Notes under the pieces: model-generated
Database searches by the model: none
What the model was told of the DNA's origin: nothing
The model's input: the letters and a program-made list of their open reading frames with translations, nothing else
Translations under genes and position numbers: made by a program
Part shown: positions 18,107-26,562 of the stretch, in pieces
How the letters are laid out: every line of letters starts with the position of its first letter
Numbering within the stretch: the stretch's first letter is position 1
Source: Bacillota bacterium
GTDB taxonomy: Bacteria > Bacillota > Sulfobacillia > JABLXB01
Direction of reading: 5' to 3'
NCBI GenBank assembly: GCA_013178305.1
Contig: JABLXB010000002.1
Span: forward strand, 432,454-496,453
DNA: 64,000 nucleotides

Positions 18107-19216
18107 TCAGGGCCTGTATGTCGTCACGCGCCGCGACCGGTCTGCGTGTCGCTCGATGGCGAGATCGATAAGCCTTGTTACCAGTTCAGTGTACGAAATC
18201 CCGGTCGCCTGTATCATCTTCGGATACATGCTCACGCTGGTGAACCCGGGGAGCGTGTTGATCTCGTTGAGCCAGATCCTGTTCGAGTCGCGCTCGACGA
18301 AGAAGTCGACTCTGGCGAGTCCCGCCGCATCTATACACCTGAATGCCTCTATCGAAATCCTCTGAATACCCTTCACAACGGCGTCCGGCAGATCCGCGGG
18401 GACGATCAGTTGAGTATCGGGGTCGAGATACTTGGCGGTATAGTCGTAGAATTCCCGTGATGGGACTATCTCCCCCGGCGGCGACGCAACTGGGTCGTCA
18501 TTGCCCAGCACCGCGCATTCGATCTCGCGGGCATTCTCCACGCCCTCCTCCACCAGGACCTTCCTGTCATACTGACAGGCCTTCCCAAGGGCTTCCTCCA
18601 GGTCAGCGGCATGTTTGACCTTGGTCACGCCGACGCTGGAACCCAGGTTGGCCGGCTTCACGAATAGGGGCGGGCGGAATGACTCGAGAAGCGACCGCAC
18701 GACGGCTTCGGGGTCTGCCTCGAACTCGTGCCTCATGAGCACGCGGTGCTTCACGACCGGAAGGCCTTTCTCCCTGAACAGCCTCTTCATCACGTCCTTG
18801 TCCATTCCGGCAGCTGAGGCCAGGACACCACTGCCGACGTAGGGAATGTCCGCGAGGTCCAGCAAGCCCTGGATCGTACCGTCCTCACCGTAGGTACCGT
18901 GAAGCATCGGGAAGACCACGTCGATACTGCCGGCCGCCTCGAACGGGGCACCATCAACGCGCACGAGGCTATTCCTGTTCGGTTCGGGCACGAGCGCCAC
19001 GGATACCCCGTCGTCGTTCTCAACAACCCCGCGCTGGAGCATCCTTATAGCGTCGCCGGCCAGGACCCACTTGCCTTGCTTGCTGATACCGATGGGCACG
19101 ACCTCGAACCTGTCGCGGTCGATGAACTTGAATACCGAGGCCGCGGACATGAGCGATACCTCGTGCTCGCCGGACCTGCCCCCGAAAATGAGACCCACGC
19201 GTACCTTCCCGATCAT
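18107..19216 (-). CDS. ddl: D-alanine--D-alanine ligase
   Basis: An ATP-grasp ligase of 369 residues that makes the D-Ala-D-Ala dipeptide for peptidoglycan. Visible signatures are VGLIFGGRSGEHEVS at the N-terminus, HGTYGEDGTIQGLL, FVKPANLGSSVGV and the C-terminal EINTLPGFTSVSMYPK, which binds magnesium and substrate. The longer form (about 365 residues) is the VanA-like subgroup common in Firmicutes. It stands alone between mtaB and hinT. Confidence 0.97.
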   Translation of the reverse strand: MIGKVRVGLIFGGRSGEHEVSLMSAASVFKFIDRDRFEVVPIGISKQGKWVLAGDAIRMLQRGVVENDDGVSVALVPEPNRNSLVRVDGAPFEAAGSIDVVFPMLHGTYGEDGTIQGLLDLADIPYVGSGVLASAAGMDKDVMKRLFREKGLPVVKHRVLMRHEFEADPEAVVRSLLESFRPPLFVKPANLGSSVGVTKVKHAADLEEALGKACQYDRKVLVEEGVENAREIECAVLGNDDPVASPPGEIVPSREFYDYTAKYLDPDTQLIVPADLPDAVVKGIQRISIEAFRCIDAAGLARVDFFVERDSNRIWLNEINTLPGFTSVSMYPKMIQATGISYTELVTRLIDLAIERHADRSRRVTTYRP

Positions 19217-19225
19217 CCTGTGTAC

Positions 19226-20677
19226 TCAACCTCCATGCGCGTCGTCGACGAGGACGCCTCTGACACCCGAGGCGGTAGCCCCTGTGATTTCGACCGTCAC
19301 GATTTCCCCTTTCAGGGTCCCGGGACCGTCGAACCATACTCGAACGTAGTTGCCCGTCAATCCCTCCAGCGCCGCGTACCGGTCCTCACCGCCCTCTTCC
19401 ACGAGGACCGTAACCCTCGATCCCACCATGGCCTCGTGGAATCTCAGCGAGAGATCCTTACCTATCTTTATGAGCGAACGTGCGCGCCGTTCCTTCACGG
19501 CCCTCGGGACCTGGCCGCCCATACGCGCGGCGGCGGTGCCGGGCCTTGCGGAGAACGGGAACACGTGCAGGCGGCTGAAACCAGCCGTCTTTACGACGTC
19601 ACAGGTGAGGTCGAAGTCGGCGTCCGTTTCGCCGGGGAAGCCCACCATGACGTCGGTCGTGAATCCGAGACCCGGTATGCTGCTCCTGAGCTCATCCGAG
19701 AGCCGGATGAACTCCAGGGCGGTGTACCCGCGGTTCATCGCTTCGAGTATCCTGTCCGACCCGCTCTGAAGCGGGACGTGCAGGTGCGGGCACACCTTCG
19801 GACGCCCCATCTCCCCCACGAGTTCCGGGGTTATGTCCATCGGCTCCACCGAGCTCAGCCTTATCCGCTCGACGCCCTCGACGTCGTGGATGAGCCGGAC
19901 CATCCCTGCGAGGGTCAATGGGCCCGGTGTAGCGGCAGCATGGCCGCCGGACCCGCCGTCCGAGCGGCCGTCCCCCGCATTCTGCTGCCGGAGGTCCTTA
20001 CCGTATTCGCCCAGATGAATACCTGTCAGTACGATCTCCTTGTAGCCGGCCGCGGCCAGCCTCCTCACCTCGTCGAGGACCGGCCCAGGTCGCCTGCTTC
20101 GAACCGGCCCCCGCGCGAATGGCACGATACAGTACGAACAGAACTGCTCGCATCCGTCTTCGATCTTGACGAATGCCCTGGTACGCCCCTGGAACTCGAC
20201 GGCGCCGGCCTCCTCGAAATCGCGGCACGACCACGCCCTGTCGACGCAGCTCATCCGTGCCCCGGTCGCCAGGAATTCGTCGACGTATCGCGGCAGGTCC
20301 GCGCGGTGCGCCGCTCCCGCCACGATGTCCACCTCCGGCAGCGATCCGGCCTCACCCGGCGCCACCTGGGGGTAACACCCCGAGACCACCACGACAGCGG
20401 ACGGGTTCAGTCTCCTCGCCTTTATCGCAGCCTGCCTCGACTTCGCCTGGCTTCGGCCGGTTACGGCGCACGTGTTTATCACGTATACGTCGGCAACTGC
20501 TCCAGGGTCGGCGACCTCATAGCCGTGACGCCTGAATGCCGCCGTCATGGCGGCCGTGTCGTACTGGTTGGCCTTACACCCCAGCGTAACGAAGGCTACT
20601 GTCCGGCCCGTGTTACCTGCCCCGCCTGTCGCGGCCGTCCCGCCTGTATCCATCATGGCGCGCGCCGTCCCCGTCAA
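19226..20677 (-). CDS. mtaB: tRNA t6A37 methylthiotransferase MtaB
   Basis: A radical-SAM methylthiotransferase that converts t6A to ms2t6A at position 37 of tRNAs reading ANN codons. The N-terminal MTTase domain starts with VAFVTLGCKANQYDT; the radical-SAM cluster motif CEQFCSYC follows near residue 175; a TRAM domain ends the protein. An insert of about 20 Gly/Asp-rich residues (QQNAGDGRSDGGSGGH) lies after the GIHLGEYGKDL motif. The first 25 residues of the frame (Gly/Thr-rich) are probably not translated; the start is likely nearer GRTVAFVTLGC. Confidence 0.93.
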   Translation of the reverse strand: MTGTARAMMDTGGTAATGGAGNTGRTVAFVTLGCKANQYDTAAMTAAFRRHGYEVADPGAVADVYVINTCAVTGRSQAKSRQAAIKARRLNPSAVVVVSGCYPQVAPGEAGSLPEVDIVAGAAHRADLPRYVDEFLATGARMSCVDRAWSCRDFEEAGAVEFQGRTRAFVKIEDGCEQFCSYCIVPFARGPVRSRRPGPVLDEVRRLAAAGYKEIVLTGIHLGEYGKDLRQQNAGDGRSDGGSGGHAAATPGPLTLAGMVRLIHDVEGVERIRLSSVEPMDITPELVGEMGRPKVCPHLHVPLQSGSDRILEAMNRGYTALEFIRLSDELRSSIPGLGFTTDVMVGFPGETDADFDLTCDVVKTAGFSRLHVFPFSARPGTAAARMGGQVPRAVKERRARSLIKIGKDLSLRFHEAMVGSRVTVLVEEGGEDRYAALEGLTGNYVRVWFDGPGTLKGEIVTVEITGATASGVRGVLVDDAHGG

Positions 20678-20760
20678 CTCCCCGTAACCGGAATCCTGAT
20701 GCTATGCTTGCCAATTCAACGCCGCTTCTAGTGAACTCCTTTCGACAACGGATCAAAGAA

Positions 20761-20785
20761 GAAAAGCCCCGTATTTTCGGGGCTC
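20761..20785 (-). terminator. Rho-independent terminator of the His/Asp-rich gene
   Basis: A perfect 7-base-pair stem AGCCCCG/CGGGGCT with a 6-base loop (AAAATA), followed by TTTTC on the minus strand. It lies 33 bases after the stop codon, so the small gene is a separate transcription unit. Confidence 0.85.
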
Positions 20786-20817
20786 CCAAATAGAGGGAGC
20801 GAGAGTGGTCTGCGAGA

Positions 20818-21228
20818 CTAATCGTCGTCTTTGCGGCCACGGCGGCCGTGACCGTCTTTGTCGTGGTCATCGTCATGATGATCGTGATCGTGGTCATGGT
20901 GATCGTGGTCGTGGCGGTCATCGTCGACTTCACCATTAAAGAGAATCGCGCAGACCTTGTTGATCGGGATCACGACTTTCTTGGCGCGCAGCTTCGCTAT
21001 TAGCTTTCCTTCCTGGAATACTTTAATCTTGATCCTGTCACCATCGGACGCGAACAGGATGAGCCAGCCGACTTTGATCGCTGTTTTCTTCACATTGCTC
21101 GCGATGTTGACAGACTCGTCACACTCGTATTCGACGACAATCTGCCCATCATCGTCGCACCACGGTTCGCTGCAGATCTCCGCCAGCGCCTTCGAATCCT
21201 CGTTCACCGGTTTCACCCCTTCCTTCAA
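20818..21228 (-). CDS. Small protein with His/Asp-rich tail, possible spore-surface protein
   Basis: A 136-residue product not recognised with certainty. Residues 15-98 form an all-beta-looking domain with three cysteines early on (CSEPWCDDDG, YECDESV) and the short strand pattern KVGWLILFASDGDRIKIKVF. Residues 100-136 are almost only His, Asp, Lys and Arg (DRHDHDHHDHDHDHHDDD and on), a likely metal-binding or anionic tail. It is monocistronic, with its own terminator. The upstream region holds a sequence matching a late mother-cell sigma factor promoter, so a spore coat or appendage role (for example the S-Ena/DUF3992 type) is conceivable, but homology is not shown here. Confidence 0.65.
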   Translation of the reverse strand: MKEGVKPVNEDSKALAEICSEPWCDDDGQIVVEYECDESVNIASNVKKTAIKVGWLILFASDGDRIKIKVFQEGKLIAKLRAKKVVIPINKVCAILFNGEVDDDRHDHDHHDHDHDHHDDDHDKDGHGRRGRKDDD

Positions 21229-21258
21229 GACATGCCTGAGTTTAACACCGCGCTGGTA

Positions 21259-21286
21259 TAGAATATGTAAACCACAGGGATTGTGT
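21259..21286 (-). promoter_or_regulatory. Candidate sigma-K/sigma-E type promoter
   Basis: On the minus strand AC is followed after 17 bases by CATATTCTA, fitting the published Bacillus sigma-K pattern AC-N16/17-CATANNNTA. It lies about 31 bases upstream of the His/Asp-rich gene. The consensus is short, so chance occurrence is possible. Confidence 0.4.
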
Positions 21287-21397
21287 TCGAACCGCAGCCT
21301 GGTGGCAGCAGGGTAGGCAGCCGCGTGCTTGAGGACGCCGCGAGGATTCTGTTAGACTGGTGGACGACGGGTCCAGCGATTGGAGGTGCCATCCGGT

Positions 21398-22549
21398 ATG
21401 GCGGAACCTGTATGGGTGAACCGGTGCCGCACATACGACCGCAAGGAGATATCCGCGGCCGTAGCGGCCTCGTTCGACGGGCTCGTGTCCGCACAGGCCG
21501 CTTCCGGCTTGAGAGGCTCGAGGGTGCTGGTGAAACCGAACCTGCTCGGGCCCTCACTCCCCGCTCGCGCGGTGACGACGCATCCAGAATTCGTCCGCTC
21601 CGTGCTCGAGGTACTGAAGCAGTTCACCCCGCACATCGTGGCCGGCGACTCCCCGGGTTGGGGGAGCTGCGCGCAGGCGGCGGAGGGCTCCGGTGTAGCG
21701 GACGTCTGCAGGGAATTGGGGGTCGCGCTGGGGTCGTTCAACGACCCGGTCGAGATACGTCACCCGGATGGCCGCGTCTGCAAGAAGTTCCTCGTGGCAC
21801 GTGAGGTGGCCGAGGCTGACGTGGTCATCAACCTTCCCAAGCTCAAGACCCACCGCCTCACGGGGCTCTCGTGCGCCGTGAAGAACGTGTTCGGCTGTGT
21901 CCCGGGATTGCGCAAGGCGCAGTCCCACGTTCGCATGCAGGACACCGGGGTGTTCAGCGCGATGCTCGTCGACCTGTGCGAGGCGGTCCGGCCCGCGCTG
22001 ACGCTGGTCGACGCGGTCGTCGCTATGGAAGGCAACGGCCCTAGGTGGGGAAAGCCACGCGAGGCAGGGGTGGTGATCGCGGCCGTGAGTCCTTACGCCG
22101 CGGATGTGGTCGCCAGTGAGATTGCGGGGATGGACCCCTCGGAGGTGACGACCATAGCCGCCGCGGCGGAGGCAGGGCTTGGCCCGGCCATAGCCGGCGA
22201 GATCGACCTGCGGGGATTGACACTGGACGAGGCCCGCGTGAGGGATTTCAAGAAACCCTCGCGCCGCGGGGATGACCGGATGGCGGACTCCGGACGGCGA
22301 AGGCCGCTTTCCGCGTGGCTCAAGCGTCACCTCACTGAGATCCCGGACATCGCCGCGGAAAGGTGCCGCAAGTGCTCGGTTTGCGTGGAGGTTTGCCCCG
22401 CCCGCGCGATTTCTGGCGCCGGTGACGGTTGCCCGCCGGTGATCGACCATTCACTGTGCGTACGCTGTTATTGCTGCGAGGAGATGTGCCCGCACGGCGC
22501 CGTTGACGTTCGCAGGCCGTTGTTGTCCAGGATCATGCAGCGATTCTAG
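21398..22549 (+). CDS. DUF362 protein with C-terminal 2[4Fe-4S] ferredoxin domain
   Basis: A 383-residue iron-sulfur protein. The DUF362 domain covers about residues 5-300 (VLVKPNLLG, INLPKLKTH, GLSCAVKNVFGCVPG). The C-terminus has two clusters typical of bacterial ferredoxins, CRKCSVCVEVCP and CVRCYCCEEMCP. The biochemical role of DUF362 proteins is unsettled. I take the ATG, with GGAGG 11 bases before it, over a TTG 18 bases upstream. It is the only plus-strand gene in the first 44 kb, diverging from the His/Asp-rich gene and converging on rsmE. Confidence 0.85.
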   Translation: MAEPVWVNRCRTYDRKEISAAVAASFDGLVSAQAASGLRGSRVLVKPNLLGPSLPARAVTTHPEFVRSVLEVLKQFTPHIVAGDSPGWGSCAQAAEGSGVADVCRELGVALGSFNDPVEIRHPDGRVCKKFLVAREVAEADVVINLPKLKTHRLTGLSCAVKNVFGCVPGLRKAQSHVRMQDTGVFSAMLVDLCEAVRPALTLVDAVVAMEGNGPRWGKPREAGVVIAAVSPYAADVVASEIAGMDPSEVTTIAAAAEAGLGPAIAGEIDLRGLTLDEARVRDFKKPSRRGDDRMADSGRRRPLSAWLKRHLTEIPDIAAERCRKCSVCVEVCPARAISGAGDGCPPVIDHSLCVRCYCCEEMCPHGAVDVRRPLLSRIMQRF

Positions 22550-22583
22550 CCGAGGGGCCTCCTGAGGTTCCGGGATGCCCTGG

Positions 22584-23375
22584 CTACCCGAGGTCACCGT
22601 AGTGCGACAGGATAAGCGCCGTCGCTATCATGCCCGCCGTCTCCGTACGAAGGGTGCGCGGTCCGAGCGACACGCAGATCCCCCCGCGGGCCCGCAGCGA
22701 GTCGACCTCGCGATCGGACAGCCCGCCCTCCGGCCCGACGACGACGCCTACCCGCCCACCCCCCGAGTCCCTCGAATCCATGTCGAGGGCTTCGAGCAGC
22801 CTCCGCTCGCCGCCCGCGTTCTCCCACAGTATGAACAGGGCCGAGCCGGGTCCGGGCGTTACGTCGCCGAGAGCTGAGACCCCGGCAACCTCGGGAATCA
22901 CGCGACGGCCACACTGCTCCGCCGCCTCCCGCGCGATCCTCCGCCAGCGCTCCACCCTGTTCTCCACGCGGTCTCCAAGATGGACTACAGTTCGCTCGCT
23001 CACGACGGGGACTATCGAGTGCACTCCAACCTCGGTGCACTTCTGGATGATGAACTCCATCTTGTCACCCTTCGGGATTGACTGGTAGAGGGTCACTTTA
23101 CAGGACGGCTCCGGCGCGAGGCCGGCTTCTCCCGTGATTCTGCCGGTGACGCTCGCCCCTTCGCCCGGATGACCTCGCCTGCCACGCGCGGCTTCAGGCA
23201 GGTTACACGATACAATCTCGGCAACCCATGCAGTGCCGCTCCCATCCAGCGCAACAAATGCGTCGCCCTCCGACATCCTCAGCACCCTGAGCATGTGGAG
23301 GGCATCAGGGCCGTGCACGGTTACGCGGTCATCCGAGAACTGGTCCGGATCGACGAAAACCCTGTGAAGGCCGAT
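22584..23375 (-). CDS. rsmE: 16S rRNA m3U1498 methyltransferase RsmE, start unclear
   Basis: A SPOUT methyltransferase that methylates U1498 of 16S rRNA. The C-terminal knot region VGVVVGPEGGLSDREVD and LGPRTLRTETA is complete, and KGDKMEFIIQKCTEVGV is typical. The family N-terminus (HRVFVDPDQ) is encoded directly after the dnaJ stop, in the same frame, but no ATG, GTG or TTG stands before it; the first GTG is 21 codons into the gene. An ATC three codons before HRVFV is the only start-like codon, and it is the coordinate given. Alternatively a GTG overlapping the dnaJ stop, in another frame, becomes usable if one base is removed. It follows dnaJ, the usual neighbour. Confidence 0.88.
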   Translation of the reverse strand: MGLHRVFVDPDQFSDDRVTVHGPDALHMLRVLRMSEGDAFVALDGSGTAWVAEIVSCNLPEAARGRRGHPGEGASVTGRITGEAGLAPEPSCKVTLYQSIPKGDKMEFIIQKCTEVGVHSIVPVVSERTVVHLGDRVENRVERWRRIAREAAEQCGRRVIPEVAGVSALGDVTPGPGSALFILWENAGGERRLLEALDMDSRDSGGGRVGVVVGPEGGLSDREVDSLRARGGICVSLGPRTLRTETAGMIATALILSHYGDLG

Positions 23376-23381
23376 GGCGTC

Positions 23382-24539
23382 TCACATCCCGAAGGCGTCT
23401 TTCATCTTCCCGAAGAAACCCCTGTCCTTGCGGCTCTCGGCCTGCAGCCGCGCGAACTGCACCAGGAGTTCCCGCTCCTTGTCGCTGAGTCTCGTTGGGA
23501 CCTGTACCGTGACGTGCACGTGCAGGTCGCCCCTTCCCGACCCGCGGAGGTTCGGCATCCCCTTTCCGCGCAGGCGGAACACGGTCCCGGGCTGAGTGCC
23601 CTCCGGTATCTTGAGTGATGACTTCCCGTCCAGTGTGGGCACCTCTATCTCGTCACCGAGCGCGGCCTGCGTAAATCCTATGGACGCGTCCACGTGCAGG
23701 TCCGAACCACGCCTCTCGAACACGTTGTGGGGTCTGACCGTGACATTGACGTACAGGTCGCCCCGCGGGCCACCGCGCTCTCCGGGTTCGCCCTCTCCGG
23801 CCAGCCGGAGCCGCAGGCCGGTGTCCACCCCGGGTGGGATCTTCACGGTGACGACGCGCTTGCGCCGCTCGCGGCCTCTTCCCCTGCATTCGGGGCACGG
23901 GGTCTCAATCACCTGTCCGGTCCCCCTGCAGTAGTCGCATGTGCGTGACGTCATGATCCGGCCGAGCAGCGTATCCTGCACCGTCTGCACGTGGCCTGTG
24001 CCTCCGCAGGTACGACACGTCACAGTCCTCGTCCCCGGCTTGGCCCCCGAGCCTCCGCACGTCTTGCACGGCTCCCAGCCTGTCACCTCGACGTCCTTCT
24101 CACCGCCGGCTGCAGCCTCCTCGAGGCTGATGGTCAGGTCAAACTGGAGATCGGCGCCCCGCGCGGGACCGCGCCTCTGCGCCTCGCCCCGGCCGCCGCC
24201 GAAGAACATGTCGAATATGTCGCCGATTCCGCCACCGAACCCCCCGCCGAACGGGCTCCCGAACGGACCGAAATCGTAATCGCCATACCCACCGGGCCCC
24301 TCCGCCCCCGGCCGCACGTGCCCGAACCTGTCGTAGTTGGCCCGCTTGCCGGGATCGCTCAGGATCTCGTACGCCTCATTGATCTCCTTGAATCGGTCCT
24401 GGGCGGACGGGTCGTTCGGGTTGGCGTCCGGGTGATATTTCTTGGCAAGCTGCCTGTAGGCTTTCTTTATGTCATCCTGCGAGGCATCGCGGGGGACCCC
24501 GAGAACCTCGTAATAATCCTTCTTAGCCAGTCTCTCCAC
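23382..24539 (-). CDS. dnaJ: Chaperone protein DnaJ
   Basis: A full type I J-protein of 385 residues. The J domain has the HPD motif ([11 protein letters not shown]) near residue 35; a Gly/Phe-rich linker follows (about 75-125); four zinc-binding CXXCXGXG repeats lie at about 155-225 ([32 protein letters not shown]); then the substrate-binding domains. The J domain stimulates the ATPase of full-length DnaK, yet the gene immediately upstream is only a DnaK fragment. The start overlaps that fragment by 17 bases. Confidence 0.98.
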   Translation of the reverse strand: MERLAKKDYYEVLGVPRDASQDDIKKAYRQLAKKYHPDANPNDPSAQDRFKEINEAYEILSDPGKRANYDRFGHVRPGAEGPGGYGDYDFGPFGSPFGGGFGGGIGDIFDMFFGGGRGEAQRRGPARGADLQFDLTISLEEAAAGGEKDVEVTGWEPCKTCGGSGAKPGTRTVTCRTCGGTGHVQTVQDTLLGRIMTSRTCDYCRGTGQVIETPCPECRGRGRERRKRVVTVKIPPGVDTGLRLRLAGEGEPGERGGPRGDLYVNVTVRPHNVFERRGSDLHVDASIGFTQAALGDEIEVPTLDGKSSLKIPEGTQPGTVFRLRGKGMPNLRGSGRGDLHVHVTVQVPTRLSDKERELLVQFARLQAESRKDRGFFGKMKDAFGM

Positions 24540-24861
24540 CCGCCTTTGCCAGGACTTCTTCCCTGGTGAGTGTCACGTCCAGGTGACGCGGATTGGAACC
24601 GTCAATCAGAATGAACGGGACGCTTACGTTCACGACCTGCCACCGCTCCAGATCCCGGGCGGCGCGCGCGCACGAGGCCAGCGCTTTCGCCAGGGCGACC
24701 GGGTCGGATCTCAGGTCAACCCCGTGTCGTTGACGGAATTCCGCGACTATCATCTCCAATATGACACAGGCGAGGCCCGTTGGGGAGTCCCCTGACATCC
24801 GCAGTTCGCCCTCCAGAAATACACGGGCGGGGTCGCGCAGACCGCCGTCAGCCGCTATCAA
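24523..24861 (-). CDS. Stand-alone DnaK (Hsp70) subdomain IIB-like protein
   Basis: A short open gene of 112 codons from a TTG overlapping the chaperonin stop, or 91 from an internal ATG (base 24798) preceded by GGAGGG at 10 bases. About 70 residues align without gaps to Dna[25 protein letters not shown] and [12 protein letters not shown] match E. coli EFKKDQGIDLRNDPLAM, DVNLPYI and PKHMNIKVTRAK. This corresponds to roughly residues 230-310, subdomain IIB of the ATPase domain, the lobe that contacts GrpE. The phosphate loops, the linker and the substrate-binding domain are missing. The residues aligning with adenine/ribose contacts E267, K270 and S274 are Ala, Ala and Glu, so nucleotide binding is unlikely. 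It is open, overlaps both neighbours and sits where dnaK normally lies. A decaying remnant is the alternative. Confidence 0.85.
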   Translation of the reverse strand: MIAADGGLRDPARVFLEGELRMSGDSPTGLACVILEMIVAEFRQRHGVDLRSDPVALAKALASCARAARDLERWQVVNVSVPFILIDGSNPRHLDVTLTREEVLAKAGGETG

Positions 24862-26447
24862 AAGTCTGGATCCCCCGACTCCATTTGCTCGGCTACGGCC
24901 TCCTTCGCGGCGCCGCTTTCGTCCCGTTTCTTTATTATAGTATCTATCCTCAGGATCGCCTCGGCAATCTCGCCCGCGGCCTTGAGCGCGTGGGTTTTCA
25001 CGAGCGTCGGGTCGACGACTCCGAGGTCGTACATGTCCGCAACCTCGCCAGTGTCGCAGTCGACAGCCAGTGAGTCCTTGCCGCGTTCCACCTGGGCGGC
25101 GACCACGTCACCCACCTTCTCCAGCGGGTTGAAACCGGCGTTGGCGACTATCTGCGACAGCGGTTTCTTGAGTGCCTCAGCCACGCACGCCACGCCGTAC
25201 GCCGCCATCCCCTTCATGCTGGCGCGGAGCTGGTCGATCTCGCGCGCAACCGCGATCTCCATCGCCCCGCCCCCGGGCACGACCCCGCCCTTCACGGCCG
25301 CCTGGACAGCAGCCGCAGCGTCCTGTGCCATGCGCTCCCTCTCACCGACGACCTCCTCGGTAGCAGCCCCAACCACGATCGTCGCCATGGGCTTGCCCTT
25401 GCCACCGACGATGCGGATGTGCTCGAGCTTCTCATCCTCGTACACCCTGTCGGCGGCCCCGAGATACCTCTCGATCTCCGAGATCTCCTTCTTGAGGCCG
25501 GTACGCTTGACAGGCCTCGCGCCGGTGTGTTCCTCGGCCTGCCGGAGGTCTTTCGAGGCCACGCGCTGGACCACCATAACCCCGGCGTCGGTGAGCATCT
25601 CCTCTGCGACGTCGCTGATGCCGCGGTCGACGAGGACCACGTTCACGCCCATACCGATGACCTTGGAGACGTTCGCCTTGAACTCTTCCTGCAGTTCGAG
25701 GTAGCGGGCGAAACCCGCTTCGGTGCCGAGCGCCTCTTCCTCCATTTCCTCGGGTTCGAGCGCGTCGTCCACGACGAGCACCTTCGCGGGCGAGACCTGG
25801 CGCGGCATCTGCTTGTTCACCCTGTCCCGTTCCACGATAACGCCCATGAACACCTCGTTATCGGCGCCTTCAACCGAGACGATCGTATCCGACAGCTTGA
25901 AGGTAGGTTCCCTGAGCTTTTCGCCGCCTACCATGCGGGCGGCGCGCACGACCAGATTGGCGATGTCCCTGTTCTCGCGGCCGGCTATCAGCGCTACCCT
26001 CTCGAGGATCGGGTCCTTGACTCCCTTGACCTTCCTCGATTTGGCCTTCATGCACTCCACGGCGCGCGTCACGCCGGCCCTGACGCCTTCGATGATTCGT
26101 GTGACAGGTACTCCCTTGATGGCCTGGTTGACCCCTTCCGCGAGGAGGGCGCCCGCCATGATAGTCGCCGTCGTGGTCCCGTCGCCGACCGCCTCTTCCT
26201 GCGCCCTCGCAGTGTTTATGACCATCCTGGCAGCGGGGTGGTTGACGTCCATTTTGGTCAGGATGGTTATGCCGTCATTTGTTATGACGACCTCTCCAAA
26301 TCGGTCGACCAGCATGCTGTCCAGGCCCTTGGGGCCTATGGTGCCTTCCACTGCGGAAGCGATCGCCCTGACCGCACTCGAGTTCGTGAGCAGAGCCGCC
26401 AACCGTTCGTCGATCTCGGAGCTCGAAGAAACCTGCTTCAGCGTCAT
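24858..26447 (-). CDS. Group III (archaeal-like) chaperonin, TCP-1/thermosome family
   Basis: A 529-residue chaperonin subunit that resembles archaeal thermosomes more than GroEL. Signatures include [13 protein letters not shown] (residues 36-48), NDGITIL (57-63), and the ATPase motif GDGTTT (88-93) with the catalytic Asp. [12 protein letters not shown] in the second half is also typical. The GroEL-type GGM tail and GroES-binding features are absent; such proteins have a built-in lid. Group III chaperonins are known from a few Bacillota, notably Carboxydothermus hydrogenoformans, near the hsp70 genes. Here it lies directly downstream of hrcA, behind a terminator-like hairpin, and its TGA overlaps the start of the DnaK-fragment gene. 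Confidence 0.95.
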   Translation of the reverse strand: MTLKQVSSSSEIDERLAALLTNSSAVRAIASAVEGTIGPKGLDSMLVDRFGEVVITNDGITILTKMDVNHPAARMVINTARAQEEAVGDGTTTATIMAGALLAEGVNQAIKGVPVTRIIEGVRAGVTRAVECMKAKSRKVKGVKDPILERVALIAGRENRDIANLVVRAARMVGGEKLREPTFKLSDTIVSVEGADNEVFMGVIVERDRVNKQMPRQVSPAKVLVVDDALEPEEMEEEALGTEAGFARYLELQEEFKANVSKVIGMGVNVVLVDRGISDVAEEMLTDAGVMVVQRVASKDLRQAEEHTGARPVKRTGLKKEISEIERYLGAADRVYEDEKLEHIRIVGGKGKPMATIVVGAATEEVVGERERMAQDAAAAVQAAVKGGVVPGGGAMEIAVAREIDQLRASMKGMAAYGVACVAEALKKPLSQIVANAGFNPLEKVGDVVAAQVERGKDSLAVDCDTGEVADMYDLGVVDPTLVKTHALKAAGEIAEAILRIDTIIKKRDESGAAKEAVAEQMESGDPDF

Positions 26448-26523
26448 AAGTGCCTCCCTTTGACATGCCGCGGCCCCCCGGTTAAGGAGAGCCGCCGCGC
26501 TTCCTTAAAGACGGTATTCACGG

Positions 26524-26547
26524 AAAACGCCGCCATCTCCGGCGGCG
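26524..26547 (-). terminator. Terminator-like hairpin between hrcA and the chaperonin
   Basis: A perfect 7-base-pair stem CGCCGCC/GGCGGCG with a 6-base loop, followed by TTTTCC on the minus strand. It lies 15-20 bases after the hrcA stop. It may limit read-through from the CIRCE-controlled promoter, so the chaperonin may need partial read-through or its own promoter. Confidence 0.6.
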
Positions 26548-26562
26548 GGGTCAATCCAGGGC

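Noticed and set aside
18899..20731. 610-codon plus-strand open frame
   Set aside because: It runs antisense to ddl and mtaB, both certain genes, and its composition (Arg/Pro/His-rich) is that of a GC-rich shadow frame.
23360..23384. TGA recoding or read-through joining dnaJ and rsmE
   Set aside because: TGA ends many intact genes here at family-typical positions, so reassignment is excluded; a one-base error or unusual start is simpler.
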